A DNA stretch of 55,977 nucleotides from Planktothricoides sp. SR001 (GTDB taxonomy: Bacteria > Cyanobacteriota > Cyanobacteriia > Cyanobacteriales > Laspinemataceae), in the NCBI RefSeq assembly GCF_001276715.1, contig NZ_LIUQ01000045.1, positions 1 through 55,977 on the forward strand, in the 5' to 3' direction. Shown here in pieces: positions 42,395 to 52,780 of the stretch (position 1 is its first letter; each line of letters begins with the position of its first letter). The notes below the pieces were generated by a model. The model saw nothing but the letters and a program-made list of their open reading frames with translations. It searched no databases and had not been told where the DNA came from. A program made the position numbers and the translations under genes.

Positions 42395-43774
42395 TTAATT
42401 TTTTTTAAACCGTTCTTGGGCGGCTTTAAATGCTTCTTGCATGGCTAGTTGAATTTTCTGGGGATCGGGTTTTTTGCCCCCCATTAAATCACCGAAATAG
42501 ACACAAGCCCCTTCCCCTAATGCCCAGGTGTAAGCAGCAGCCCAAGAAGCAGCGATCGCACTACCAAGTACCGGGACAAATTTCACCAATTCTCGTCCTA
42601 CTGCTTGGGCTAAAAATCCCCCAGCGATCGCGCTGACCACCCCTCCCGCTTGAGATGGGGTCAAGGTTTGGCCGTACAATTTGCCCAATAAACCCACCAT
42701 TGACACTTGCAATGCGGTCAATACGGGCATGGTGGCAAAAGGCAGGGGGACTGCTGCTAGGGTGGCCGCCATCACGGAAAAGGCCAAAATATAGCGCCGA
42801 CCGACATCTCGGTAAAGATTGCCTAACTGTTTGCTGGCATTTTCATCTAATAGTTGATAAATCGCTTGGGCTTCAGCTTTTGGCAGCATTTCCGCCAAGG
42901 TATCTCGGAGATTTTCTAGGCCATAAAATACCGGAGTGTAACCGTCTTCTTCTAAAGTAAAGTCAATTAAAATAGCGCGATCGCACAAGTTACCAAAAGC
43001 CTCTTGCAAACTAGCAAATGCTCGCTGTATTTCTGGATCTTCCGGGGGATAAATCGGATGATTATCAACTTCCGGGGGATAAATTTCATGGAGGCAAGTA
43101 ACCACCAGCAAACAAGGAATATTTGCATCAAATTGTCGCAATTGCTGCACAATTTTTTTTAGAGTATTTGTGGCAAAATCGTTAATTTTTACCGTGACGA
43201 TTAAAATTTTTGCCCGCTGACTAGGTTGTTGCAAATCTCCCACTAATTCTTGAATAATCTCTTCTGTATTTTGACTCACATCACCGAGTCCGACCGTATC
43301 AGTAAAAATCAGCAACGGCAGGTCATTAGAAGGATAAGCATAGCGTTGAGTATGTTGGGTGTGGGGACGAAAACCTTGACCGACAATTTCTGAGGAAACC
43401 CCGGTTAGTCCCCGGACAATCGAACTTTTTCCCGCTTGGGGTTTGCCAATTAACGTCGCTTCTGTAGTTGGTAATTCTGCCCTAACTTTCTCTAAAATTT
43501 CGGCAATTTCTGCTTCACTGACTGTTAATGATTGTAAAATTGATTGCAACAGTTTTTGGGCAGCGGCTTTGCCCACGGGAAAAAGTTGTTTAATTCGGTC
43601 AGTGGAGTTATGCCAAATCCCACTTAGGCGATTTTTCCATCCTAGGGGCGATTCGCGAATCTCTCCTACTTTTTCATCATTCCTAGATGGGTCGGAAATT
43701 GGTGCCGGGGACGGCTGAGAATTGTCAGTTTGGGAGTTAGGCTCATGTTGCTGGTTCATAGGTATCAACACCAC
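42395..43774 (-). CDS. Dynamin/Era-like GTPase with C-terminal membrane segments
   Basis: A 459-residue GTPase. The P-loop GKPQAGKSS is at 110-118, G3 is DTVGLGD, and the expected NKxD is replaced by TCLHE, so nucleotide specificity may differ. The C-terminal part has DUF697-like hydrophobic helices (about 325-420) and a basic tail. The segment VGEIRESPLG (36-45) is encoded by a genomic palindrome that elsewhere is intergenic. The N-terminal 50 residues are otherwise polar and disordered. It may start at Met6. Function unknown; such GTPases are often membrane-remodelling or stress proteins. Confidence 0.85.
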   Translation of the reverse strand: MVLIPMNQQHEPNSQTDNSQPSPAPISDPSRNDEKVGEIRESPLGWKNRLSGIWHNSTDRIKQLFPVGKAAAQKLLQSILQSLTVSEAEIAEILEKVRAELPTTEATLIGKPQAGKSSIVRGLTGVSSEIVGQGFRPHTQHTQRYAYPSNDLPLLIFTDTVGLGDVSQNTEEIIQELVGDLQQPSQRAKILIVTVKINDFATNTLKKIVQQLRQFDANIPCLLVVTCLHEIYPPEVDNHPIYPPEDPEIQRAFASLQEAFGNLCDRAILIDFTLEEDGYTPVFYGLENLRDTLAEMLPKAEAQAIYQLLDENASKQLGNLYRDVGRRYILAFSVMAATLAAVPLPFATMPVLTALQVSMVGLLGKLYGQTLTPSQAGGVVSAIAGGFLAQAVGRELVKFVPVLGSAIAASWAAAYTWALGEGACVYFGDLMGGKKPDPQKIQLAMQEAFKAAQERFKKN

Positions 43775-43894
43775 ATATGCGGCTGAGATTACATCTTATT
43801 TATCACATTTTATTTATCACATTAGACACGAGTGCTTTGATTCGCGCAAAGCCCCCAGTTTTTATATTTTCAGATTAGTGAACCACAAATATCC

Positions 43895-43965
43895 GTAGGA
43901 ACGAAGCATGACCGCAGATATTTCTGGTTAAAAGCTTCAGTTTATTCCCGGAATGCTTCGCCCCT
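43895..43965. repeat. Diverged copy of the GTAGGGGCGAAGCAT hairpin element
   Basis: The left end (43895-43909) has two changes from GTAGGGGCGAAGCAT. The right end is ATGCTTCGCCCCT. The internal word GACCGCA is shared with 12378-12452. Confidence 0.8.
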
Positions 43966-43981
43966 GGTGGATTATACTGCA

Positions 43982-45842
<1,861 letters not shown>

Positions 45843-46121
45843 ATGCAAATAACTCTAGAAATTTCTGATGAGGCGATCGCCCAAGCAAGTCAATTAAGTG
45901 ATGCTGACTGGTTAAGAGAAATTGCGATCGCGCAGCGTCTCGGAACGAGAATCGCGCTATTTCAACAAGAACTGATTACCCTGGGTCGAGGCAGCAAAAT
46001 TGCCAGAATGCACCCCATTGAATTTCAGCAGCTTTTAGCGAGTCGAGGCATTTGTATTCATTATGATGTGGAAGAATTTGAAGAAGATATTCAGCATTTG
46101 CGCGATCGAGGTTGGTTATGA
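45843..46121 (+). CDS. UPF0175 antitoxin
   Basis: A 92-residue antitoxin-like protein of UPF0175, usually paired with DUF3368 PIN-like toxins in cyanobacteria. Features: QITLEISDEAIAQASQLSD, REIAIAQRLGTRIALFQQE, and a C-terminal acidic toxin-contact tail, VEEFEEDIQHLRDRGWL. Its stop codon overlaps the next ATG (ATGA), so translation is coupled. Confidence 0.9.
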   Translation: MQITLEISDEAIAQASQLSDADWLREIAIAQRLGTRIALFQQELITLGRGSKIARMHPIEFQQLLASRGICIHYDVEEFEEDIQHLRDRGWL

Positions 46122-46378
46122 TTGTCGTCAGCGACACATCACCTTTATCGATAACCATTGAATTAATTGCAGATGATTTGCTAATTGATGAACGACTCGG
46201 ACGCAGAGAAGCCTTGAAACTGGGACTATCTGTAATTGGCATATTGGGTATTTTGATGATCCCTAAACAAAGAGGCTTAATTCCTAGAGTACAAACTCTC
46301 ATGGATGATCTGGTAAAACAAGCGGGATTTCGGATTAGTCCCCAACTATACGATCGCGTTCTTGCCTTATCAAACTAA
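46118..46378 (+). pseudogene. DUF3368 toxin with an internal deletion
   Basis: 86 residues. The N terminus MIVVSDTSPLS (the first PIN-domain Asp) runs directly into TIELIADDLLIDERLGRREA, a segment that in full-length members lies about 60-70 residues further on, and then into normal C-terminal DUF3368 sequence. The frame is kept, but the middle of the fold, with at least one active-site acid, is missing. It is unlikely to be an active nuclease. Confidence 0.75.
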
Positions 46379-46695
46379 AATAATTCTCTCTGTCTCTGTC
46401 GGGACACGGAAGCCTAAGTTTTTACGGTGGTGATGATTTTTTACCACAGAGACACAGAGAAACACAGAGAATATGTCGCCTTTGTGTTCCTTTGTGTCTT
46501 TGTGGTGATGATTTTCCCTATTAGCCAAGGGGGGTTTTAATCCCTGCGGGAATGACAGGTTTTTTGTACTTCATGACCATGACAATTGCTATAATTATAT
46601 AGCAATCCGTTTAGAGGTTTTGGTAGGGGTAATTCATAAAATACCCCTACGATATGGGTTAAATTTCCCAAAATATTACAACTTAAATAGGATTG
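46379..46695. other. Intergenic repeats
   Basis: A CACAGAGACACAGAG tract (inverse of those near 13300 and 17070), and a GGGAATGACAGG segment that recurs inverted near 50880 and 51000 (CTGTCATTCCC). No gene. Confidence 0.6.
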
Positions 46696-47799
46696 CTATG
46701 TCTCACCCGTTGAGATCCGTCCTTCACGCTGACCAAACAGCAAAAAATGCTCAAAGGCACTATCAAAAGCCCCATTTTGAATTGCTTGAGCCACATCAGG
46801 ATTTTGATTCAGATAGAAATTGCTATCAAATCCTGGGCCTGGGTTGCGTCCTTCATCTAAGCCATGTATGAGAAAGTGCTCTACTCCAGATTGAAAAAAC
46901 CCGGATATTACTGCCTGATTAACATCAGGATTTTGAGTCAAATAATCCGTTTCATCAAAAAATGGGTTACTCGGACGACCTTCTTTTTGGCCAAATAAAA
47001 TAAAGTGCTCTAGACCACTTTTCAAGAATCCTTGAGCGATCGCCGCATCCACATCGGGATTTTGCTGCCGATACCACTGCTCATTAAAATAGGCTAATAA
47101 GTTTTCTTGAACGTTGGGATCCGCTAAAAAATCATTGAAAGGAGCGCCAGTCAGGGGATCGATATTTTCCTCAATATTTTCCTGAATATTTTGCTGATTC
47201 CCAGAGGTGGTTTGCTCTTTTTCAGAACTATTGTCACCAACAGATTCCTTTTCTGTTTCATTTACTTGAGAATCTCTGGTGAAGTTTAATATGTCTGAAT
47301 CTCCAAAAAAATCCTCATTTAAGTCCCCAAAAAAATCTGGATCTACGACTGAACTGCCTGAAACATCATTTTCAGAAACCTCGGTGATTTGACGATCGCT
47401 CATAAGATTGTTGGCCACAGGATCCTCGTTCAGCCCTGGAATATCAATGCCCTGTCTCTCAAAAAGTTCGGGGTTGAATGATTGTTGACTCTCTACCACG
47501 CTAGTTTGAACGGGTGAATCCCAAAAATAATCCTCATCTGCGAAATATTGATTATTATTCGTTCTAGATCCGGTTTCAGGATTGTCGCGATCGCCATCAC
47601 TATTAGACATCAATACTGATAAATCTTCATCAATGAAATTATTGGCTGGGGCAAAATTGCTTGGATTAATGAAGTTATTATCAAACAAATCGTTCGCACT
47701 TTCTAACTCGTCAATGCTTCTGATATCAGGATCGTCCTCTTCCTCATCATTCAGCAAAACTGAAGCTAAAACCCCATTAATATTCAACTCTGAATTCAT
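46696..47799 (-). CDS. Acidic protein with three C-terminal NPDV repeats
   Basis: A 367-residue, strongly acidic protein. The N-terminal 210 residues are disordered (Asn/Asp/Glu-rich). The C-terminal 140 hold three repeats of about 43 residues of the form NPDVxxAIxxGxxxSxxEHFLxFGxxEGR. The same repeat type occurs in large cyanobacterial secreted or calcium-binding proteins. No signal peptide is visible; type I secretion would need no N-terminal signal, but no transporter is nearby. Function unknown. Confidence 0.85.
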   Translation of the reverse strand: MNSELNINGVLASVLLNDEEEDDPDIRSIDELESANDLFDNNFINPSNFAPANNFIDEDLSVLMSNSDGDRDNPETGSRTNNNQYFADEDYFWDSPVQTSVVESQQSFNPELFERQGIDIPGLNEDPVANNLMSDRQITEVSENDVSGSSVVDPDFFGDLNEDFFGDSDILNFTRDSQVNETEKESVGDNSSEKEQTTSGNQQNIQENIEENIDPLTGAPFNDFLADPNVQENLLAYFNEQWYRQQNPDVDAAIAQGFLKSGLEHFILFGQKEGRPSNPFFDETDYLTQNPDVNQAVISGFFQSGVEHFLIHGLDEGRNPGPGFDSNFYLNQNPDVAQAIQNGAFDSAFEHFLLFGQREGRISTGET

Positions 47800-48369
47800 A
47801 AAATTTACCTCCAGCTATGCATGATTATTACTGAATATTATTTTGCCGATCAAAATTCATCAACAATCGGCTATGATATTTTTTGTCAAACCAACGAAAT
47901 ATCATAATATTTTTCTGGATTTTTCTGGGAAATAACTTATGCTTTTATCGAAGGTTTTCCCATTTTTGAAAAAGCGGGATTTCCATTGACTTTACTCGAT
48001 GGTTTGAGTCTCGTTCTTACCCGATCGTCCCTGACCTCATTATGACATAATAAGTAATTTCTGGCAAATCACTAGATCGGGCAGCGATCGCGTCGCGGGT
48101 TCTCAGTTCTCAACAACCTTCTCATCTTCCCGGCATATTTCCAGCTAGATTTATGGTAAATTTTGGCTGTCTAAAGCTTTTAGAGGCAATCACTGCCAGC
48201 CGATTGCCTCAAGAATGCCCATAAATGAAGGCTTGCAGACAATTTCCGCCGCAAGATGACCGAAAAATCGCCAAAAAAATCTCAAAAAATCTGGACAAAA
48301 ACCTTGACCGATTTGTATTTTAATCTTTAATATATCAAGAGAATAGCTAAAATTGAGACTGTCATTAAT
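47800..48369. other. Intergenic region, nothing recognised
   Basis: 570 bp between divergent genes with no tandem repeat or family-like ORF. One GCGATCGCG site is at 48085. Confidence 0.5.
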
Positions 48370-49440
48370 ATGTTATCTCAGAACCGGATTTCCGGATCGG
48401 TCGGTTCTCTCCTGAAACCTGTTACTTTTTTTACCTGGACGCACTGTTTAGGTTTTCTGATTGGCTGTGGTTTCGCTTCTAGTATAATTGGGTTAGTGGC
48501 TTACCTGATTTTCGGCTCCCAGTTCGGGCAAAACTTTTTGGCCATAAATTCTGCGGTGGAAACCAAGCCATCAGACAAAAAATCTGTGGTATTTCCGGAA
48601 TATTCTAATTCTAAGTATTCTAATTCTAAGTATTCTAATTCTAAGTATTCTAATTCTAAGTATTCTAATTCTAAGATATTAGATCAAATTGCCCAAACAA
48701 GTGGCTTATCAACCAAAGTGAAGATTACCGTTTGTAATCTCCAGAGAACCTGTTCGCACCTCCGAGGAAACCAAATCCCAATCAGTTTAGCCAGTTTAAT
48801 GAAAGTACCGATCGCCGTCACTCTTTTAGATCAAGTGAATCGGCAAAAGATTCCTCTGAATAACCAGATTTATATCAGTAAAGGTAACTTTACCGAAGAT
48901 GCCTCCGATTTAAAAGTAGAAAGAAAATATCCCCTGGGTAAATTATTATTGGAAATGATTGTCAACAGCAGTAATATTGCTCCCAATCAACTGATAGACT
49001 ACTTAAGCAGAAATTATATTAACCAAGTGTTAGAAAGTCGCGGCTACCGAGCCACCCGTGTGTATGCTAAATTTATTGGGGATATTTTCATCCCTGATGA
49101 TGCTGGAGAAAAGTTAAATACTTCAACGACCAATGAACTGACGGAAATGATGGTGCAAATTTATAATCGTCAGCATCCTGGAGATGATAGATTAATTTCT
49201 CTATTTGGGCTACAACACGATCGCGAATTAGGATTTGCCGCATTAAAAGGTTCCTCTGCCAAGTGGTTGGGGGAAAAAACCGGGCAAAATTCCTGGGTCA
49301 TTGGCACCACTTTAGCGATGGAAATTTCGGGAAATAAATATATTTTAACAGTGATTGATGATGGGGTATATTCCGATCAGGCGATTCGTGATGCCATCAG
49401 GAAAATTTCTGAATATCTTGCCCAAAAAGGTCATTTTTAG
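48370..49440 (+). CDS. Membrane-anchored serine hydrolase, class A beta-lactamase-like
   Basis: A 356-residue protein. One transmembrane anchor (about 28-50) is followed by five perfect YSNSK pentapeptides (about 78-102), encoded by five identical 15-bp units at 48601-48675. The hydrolase domain follows: SxxK is SLMK (Ser142, Lys145), SxN is SSN in VNSSNIAPNQ, and KTG is in GEKTGQNSW. It is the family of class A beta-lactamases and of related enzymes with unknown substrates. Extracytoplasmic location is inferred. Resistance should not be assumed. Confidence 0.87.
   Translation: MLSQNRISGSVGSLLKPVTFFTWTHCLGFLIGCGFASSIIGLVAYLIFGSQFGQNFLAINSAVETKPSDKKSVVFPEYSNSKYSNSKYSNSKYSNSKYSNSKILDQIAQTSGLSTKVKITVCNLQRTCSHLRGNQIPISLASLMKVPIAVTLLDQVNRQKIPLNNQIYISKGNFTEDASDLKVERKYPLGKLLLEMIVNSSNIAPNQLIDYLSRNYINQVLESRGYRATRVYAKFIGDIFIPDDAGEKLNTSTTNELTEMMVQIYNRQHPGDDRLISLFGLQHDRELGFAALKGSSAKWLGEKTGQNSWVIGTTLAMEISGNKYILTVIDDGVYSDQAIRDAIRKISEYLAQKGHF
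48601..48675 (+). repeat. 15-bp in-frame tandem repeat, five copies
   Basis: Five identical TATTCTAATTCTAAG units encode YSNSK between membrane anchor and hydrolase domain. A change in copy number would alter linker length without a frameshift. Confidence 0.97.
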
Positions 49441-49497
49441 GTTTATAACAATCCAGTAATGGGTATTTTTGGGTTAATATTAATGAGTTGCTTACAG

Positions 49498-49545
49498 AAA
49501 CAAATATGTAAACAAATATGTAAACAAATATGTAAACAAATATGT
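49498..49545. repeat. 12-bp tandem repeat upstream of the flavoprotein gene
   Basis: AAACAAATATGT occurs four times, ending 28 bp before the ATG at 49574. Confidence 0.95.
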
Positions 49546-49573
49546 AAACCAACAAATATCGGAGTCAGTTCAA

Positions 49574-50803
49574 ATGAGTTTAAATCGTTTACAAGTTGTG
49601 GTAATTGGCGGGGGGGCGGCTGGCTTTTTTGGCGCGAACGCCTGTACACAAGCCAACCCAAAAGCGAATGTAATTTTATTAGAGGCAGGACGGCAACCCC
49701 TGACTAAAGTGCGGATTTCTGGTGGAGGTCGTTGCAATGTCACCCATGCTTGCTTTGAACCGGCAGTTTTAGCCCAAAATTATCCCAGAGGGGGCAAAGC
49801 GTTACGGGGGGCATTTACCCGGTTTCAGCCTAAAGATATGGTGGCTTGGCTGAACCAGCAGGGGGTGGAACTGAAAACCGAAGCTGATGGGCGGATGTTT
49901 CCGATTACCGATAATTCTGCCACGGTGGTGAATTGTTTGTTAACTGCGGCAAAGGATGCGGGGGTGGAACTGCGGACAGAAAGCCCGGTGATGGCGGTGT
50001 ATCCTAGGGACAAAAACCCTGGGTTTGAAATCGAGTTAAAATCTGGGGAAATGTTGGAATGTGACAAACTTTTGCTGGCGACAGGTAGCAGTCCACGGGG
50101 CTATCAGATCGCTAAATCTTTGGGTCATACTATTGAACCGCCAGTTCCTTCTTTATTTACTTTTAAAATTCGGGATGCCAGATTGGAAGATTTGGCGGGA
50201 GTGGCGGTGAAAACAGCGCGAGTCCGCTTGCCAGAGGCGAAATTAGAACAAACTGGCCCAGTGTTGATTACGCATTGGGGACTTAGTGGTCCGGCAGTGT
50301 TGAAACTTTCCGCTTGGGGGGCGAGATTTCTCCACGATCGCCGATATGATACGCCCCTGATGATTAATTGGTTGCCGGAATATAAGCTAGAAGTTTTGCA
50401 AGAACAAATGCAAGCGGTGCGATCGCAACTTCCCCGAAAAGCGATCGCTACCAGTTGCCCTTTTCCCGTTCCCCGTCGTCTCTGGGAAAGGCTGCTTAAT
50501 GTGACGGAAATTGACCATGAAAAGCGTTGGTCAGAGTTATCTAATAAAGGAATTAATCAATTAATCACCGAACTAACTCAAAGTCGCTATCAAATCGTCG
50601 GCAAAGGTGAATTTAAAGAAGAATTTGTCACCTGTGGGGGCATTTCTTTAAAAGAAGTCGAGTTTAAAACAATGGAAAGTCGCCGTTGTCCCGGTCTATT
50701 TTTTGCGGGAGAAATCTTAGATATTGATGGAATTACCGGGGGTTTCAATTTCCAAAGTGCTTGGACAACTAGCTGGTTAGCGGGGCAAGGGATGGCAAAT
50801 TAG
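49574..50803 (+). CDS. BaiN/HI0933-family FAD-dependent oxidoreductase
   Basis: A 409-residue flavoprotein. The dinucleotide-binding motif VVIGGGAAGFFGA is at about 9-21, followed by RISGGGRCNVTH, LLATGSSPRGYQIAKSLGH, TFKIRDARLEDLAGV, and the C-terminal FAD signature GLFFAGEILDIDGITGGFNFQSAW. The family contains BaiN-like and RdsA-type flavin reductases; the physiological substrate is not known. The end of the coding sequence and the palindrome after it are duplicated 800 bp downstream. Confidence 0.93.
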   Translation: MSLNRLQVVVIGGGAAGFFGANACTQANPKANVILLEAGRQPLTKVRISGGGRCNVTHACFEPAVLAQNYPRGGKALRGAFTRFQPKDMVAWLNQQGVELKTEADGRMFPITDNSATVVNCLLTAAKDAGVELRTESPVMAVYPRDKNPGFEIELKSGEMLECDKLLLATGSSPRGYQIAKSLGHTIEPPVPSLFTFKIRDARLEDLAGVAVKTARVRLPEAKLEQTGPVLITHWGLSGPAVLKLSAWGARFLHDRRYDTPLMINWLPEYKLEVLQEQMQAVRSQLPRKAIATSCPFPVPRRLWERLLNVTEIDHEKRWSELSNKGINQLITELTQSRYQIVGKGEFKEEFVTCGGISLKEVEFKTMESRRCPGLFFAGEILDIDGITGGFNFQSAWTTSWLAGQGMAN

Positions 50804-50810
50804 GATGGCT

Positions 50811-50843
50811 AGATACCGGGTTTCTTAAAGAAACCCGGTATCT
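50811..50843 (+). terminator. 16-bp palindromic hairpin after the flavoprotein gene
   Basis: AGATACCGGGTTTCTT pairs with AAGAAACCCGGTATCT with almost no loop. There is no T-run, so terminator function is uncertain. It belongs to the AAACCGGGTTT family. Confidence 0.5.
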
Positions 50844-51141
50844 GCCAGATATAGCACTTTTCAGGGTTATGAAGTACAAAAAAACCTGTCATTCCCGCGC
50901 AGGTGGGAATCCACAAAAAATCTGTAATCCAATAAAAACCGCTATTATAAGTTTACGGGCAGAAATAAATGCACCACAGACCCCATGAGAAAAAAAACTG
51001 TCATTCCCGCGAAGGCGGGAATCCAAAGCCTATCGGCGAGGAACGAAAAGTGCAATTAATTATGTTCACCTACTTATATGTTAAAATTTATCTAGTTAAA
51101 TTACAGATAAATTATGGAATTGGTAAAAAAATAGGTACACC
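50844..51141. repeat. CTGTCATTCCCGCG repeats
   Basis: CTGTCATTCCCGCG with an inverted GCGGGAATCC or GTGGGAATCC half occurs near 50885 and 50999. The relative near 46545 is inverted. No gene. Confidence 0.8.
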
Positions 51142-51423
51142 ATGAAAAATATCAAATTAAACCAGTTATCAGAACAAGTGCTATTAGCAAATAACGAGGC
51201 TCTGTCTGTAGAGCATAATGGCAAGTTGCTGGGATATTTTTACCCGGCATCTTTACAGCCAGTTGAAGTCGATGCTGTTTGGGAGCGGTTGGATCAAGTT
51301 TTGGCTCAAGCTGTAGCAGAAAGTGGGATCGATCGAGAAGCTTTAATTGATGCTTTAGATCCTAGTCAACCTTTTCCATTTGAAGAAAATTCGCAGCTTA
51401 TTACCGATTCATCCGAAATTTAA
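51142..51423 (+). CDS. Antitoxin of a PIN-type toxin pair
   Basis: A 93-residue protein. An N-terminal SpoVT/Phd-like segment (KLNQLSEQVLLANNEALSVEHNGKLLGYFYP) is followed by an acidic tail. The start of a PIN toxin lies 34 bp downstream, a common arrangement. The toxin is now truncated, so the antitoxin is probably functionally orphaned. Confidence 0.75.
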   Translation: MKNIKLNQLSEQVLLANNEALSVEHNGKLLGYFYPASLQPVEVDAVWERLDQVLAQAVAESGIDREALIDALDPSQPFPFEENSQLITDSSEI

Positions 51424-51457
51424 GATTTGAAGCCGGCGATCGGAGTTAGATAAAATT

Positions 51458-51646
51458 ATGAAATTAGTCGTAGATGCTAATATTATGGTCGGGGAAATGC
51501 TGCGAATTCGGGGGCGGCATTTGGTGCAAAATCCCGAATTTCAAATGCAGCTAAATGCTTGGACAACTAGCTGGTTAGCGGGTCAAAGGATGGCTAGATA
51601 CCGGGTTGCTTTAAGAAACCCGGTATCTGCCAGATATCGGCAATAA
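51458..51646 (+). pseudogene. PIN-domain toxin truncated by a duplicated gene end
   Basis: 62 residues. MKLVVDANIMVGEMLRIRG is the first PIN-domain strand with its Asp. After PEFQMQLN the sequence changes to AWTTSWLAGQ, which is the C terminus of the flavoprotein at 50758-50803, followed by a copy of its palindrome. Most of the nuclease, including the other acidic residues, is missing. Confidence 0.85.
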
Positions 51647-51651
51647 TCAAA

Positions 51652-52698
51652 CTAATTCAATAAAATATTACAAATATCGATCATTTCAGACATTTGGTTT
51701 GAACTTTGCTTGAGTCGATCTTCTTGAGTATCAATCCAATCTTTCTCAGCTTTGATCATTTCTGGGGACTCTTGACTATATCTTTGCTGTTGTTCCAGCA
51801 AGTAATCATAAAACGATAAAACATCGTCTAAAATCACTGTGGTGATTTCTACTCGTTCGTCAAATATCGATTCAATGGTTTGTGAAATGAGTTGATAAAC
51901 CTCTTGCTCAAAGCGATCGTAAGCTTCAATTTGTGTATTTTTTTGCGAAATTGATTTCTTCATGGATTTAAACTTGTCGATAGCCTCTTTTTCAAACTTG
52001 CTTAAATAGACTTTAATAATGTCACTATGATTTTCCCAAGATGCATTTAATTCACGTTCCGCTAAATTTAAACTAGCTTGAAATTTTTCTTGGCTTTTCG
52101 GATCCTCCCAAAATAGATATTCAGTAATTTTTTGCCGATTAATTCCGCGATCGTATAAATCGAAAATTTCCTGTAATCGCTCCAGGATTATCTGAGAACA
52201 AAATAGAGAAATCTCGGCGATCGCCTCAGTAATTTTATTTTGCAATTTAGGGATATCGAACACAGATAAAGACTTAGGACTTCCTTGAGAGTCTTTTAAG
52301 TATTGATCTTTGATGAGAATAAATTGAGAATTACATTTGGTTTTCACGGCATCTACTGTGAGAATTCTTAATCGGCTTTTTTCTAATTTAATTTTTTGAA
52401 TAAACCCACTAACCTTGCCAATTTCCTCCCAAATCTCTAGGGGATTAATTTCACAGATTCTTTGTTTAGCTTTCCAAGTTTCTCTAGCCAGATTTATTTT
52501 TTCAAAGCTAACCGATAAACTCTCTTGGATTTGACTGATTGATTCCTGGAATATTTTTAAGACAGGACGCAGCGATTCATCAATTTCTTGGGCATATACT
52601 TTTAACTCTGAGGAAACTTCAGGCTGTGCAGGCTCCGCTTGAACTTGACGCAGTGATTCCGTAATTTTACGGATAGGGATGAGGGGATTGGTAGTCAT
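51652..52698 (-). CDS. Unrecognised alpha-helical protein (divergent-pair member A)
   Basis: A 348-residue, almost entirely helical, charged protein with long heptad-like stretches (IFQESISQIQESLSVSFEKI, LKQSSNQMSEMIDICNILLN). No signal peptide or clear membrane helix. No family recognised. It is divergently transcribed from the 429-residue gene with only 82 bp between the start codons, so common regulation is likely. Its AT content is higher than that of most neighbours. Confidence 0.75.
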   Translation of the reverse strand: MTTNPLIPIRKITESLRQVQAEPAQPEVSSELKVYAQEIDESLRPVLKIFQESISQIQESLSVSFEKINLARETWKAKQRICEINPLEIWEEIGKVSGFIQKIKLEKSRLRILTVDAVKTKCNSQFILIKDQYLKDSQGSPKSLSVFDIPKLQNKITEAIAEISLFCSQIILERLQEIFDLYDRGINRQKITEYLFWEDPKSQEKFQASLNLAERELNASWENHSDIIKVYLSKFEKEAIDKFKSMKKSISQKNTQIEAYDRFEQEVYQLISQTIESIFDERVEITTVILDDVLSFYDYLLEQQQRYSQESPEMIKAEKDWIDTQEDRLKQSSNQMSEMIDICNILLN

Positions 52699-52780
52699 TG
52701 TATTAAAAGCATAGTCGGAATAACTATCGATCTATAATACAATAAGAATTAGCCAATATGTAGACTCAAAAGCAAAAACA

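Noticed and set aside
48370-49440. Antibiotic-resistance beta-lactamase
   Set aside because: SxxK, SxN and KTG motifs fit the fold, but related serine hydrolases without resistance activity are common, and nothing here shows resistance.
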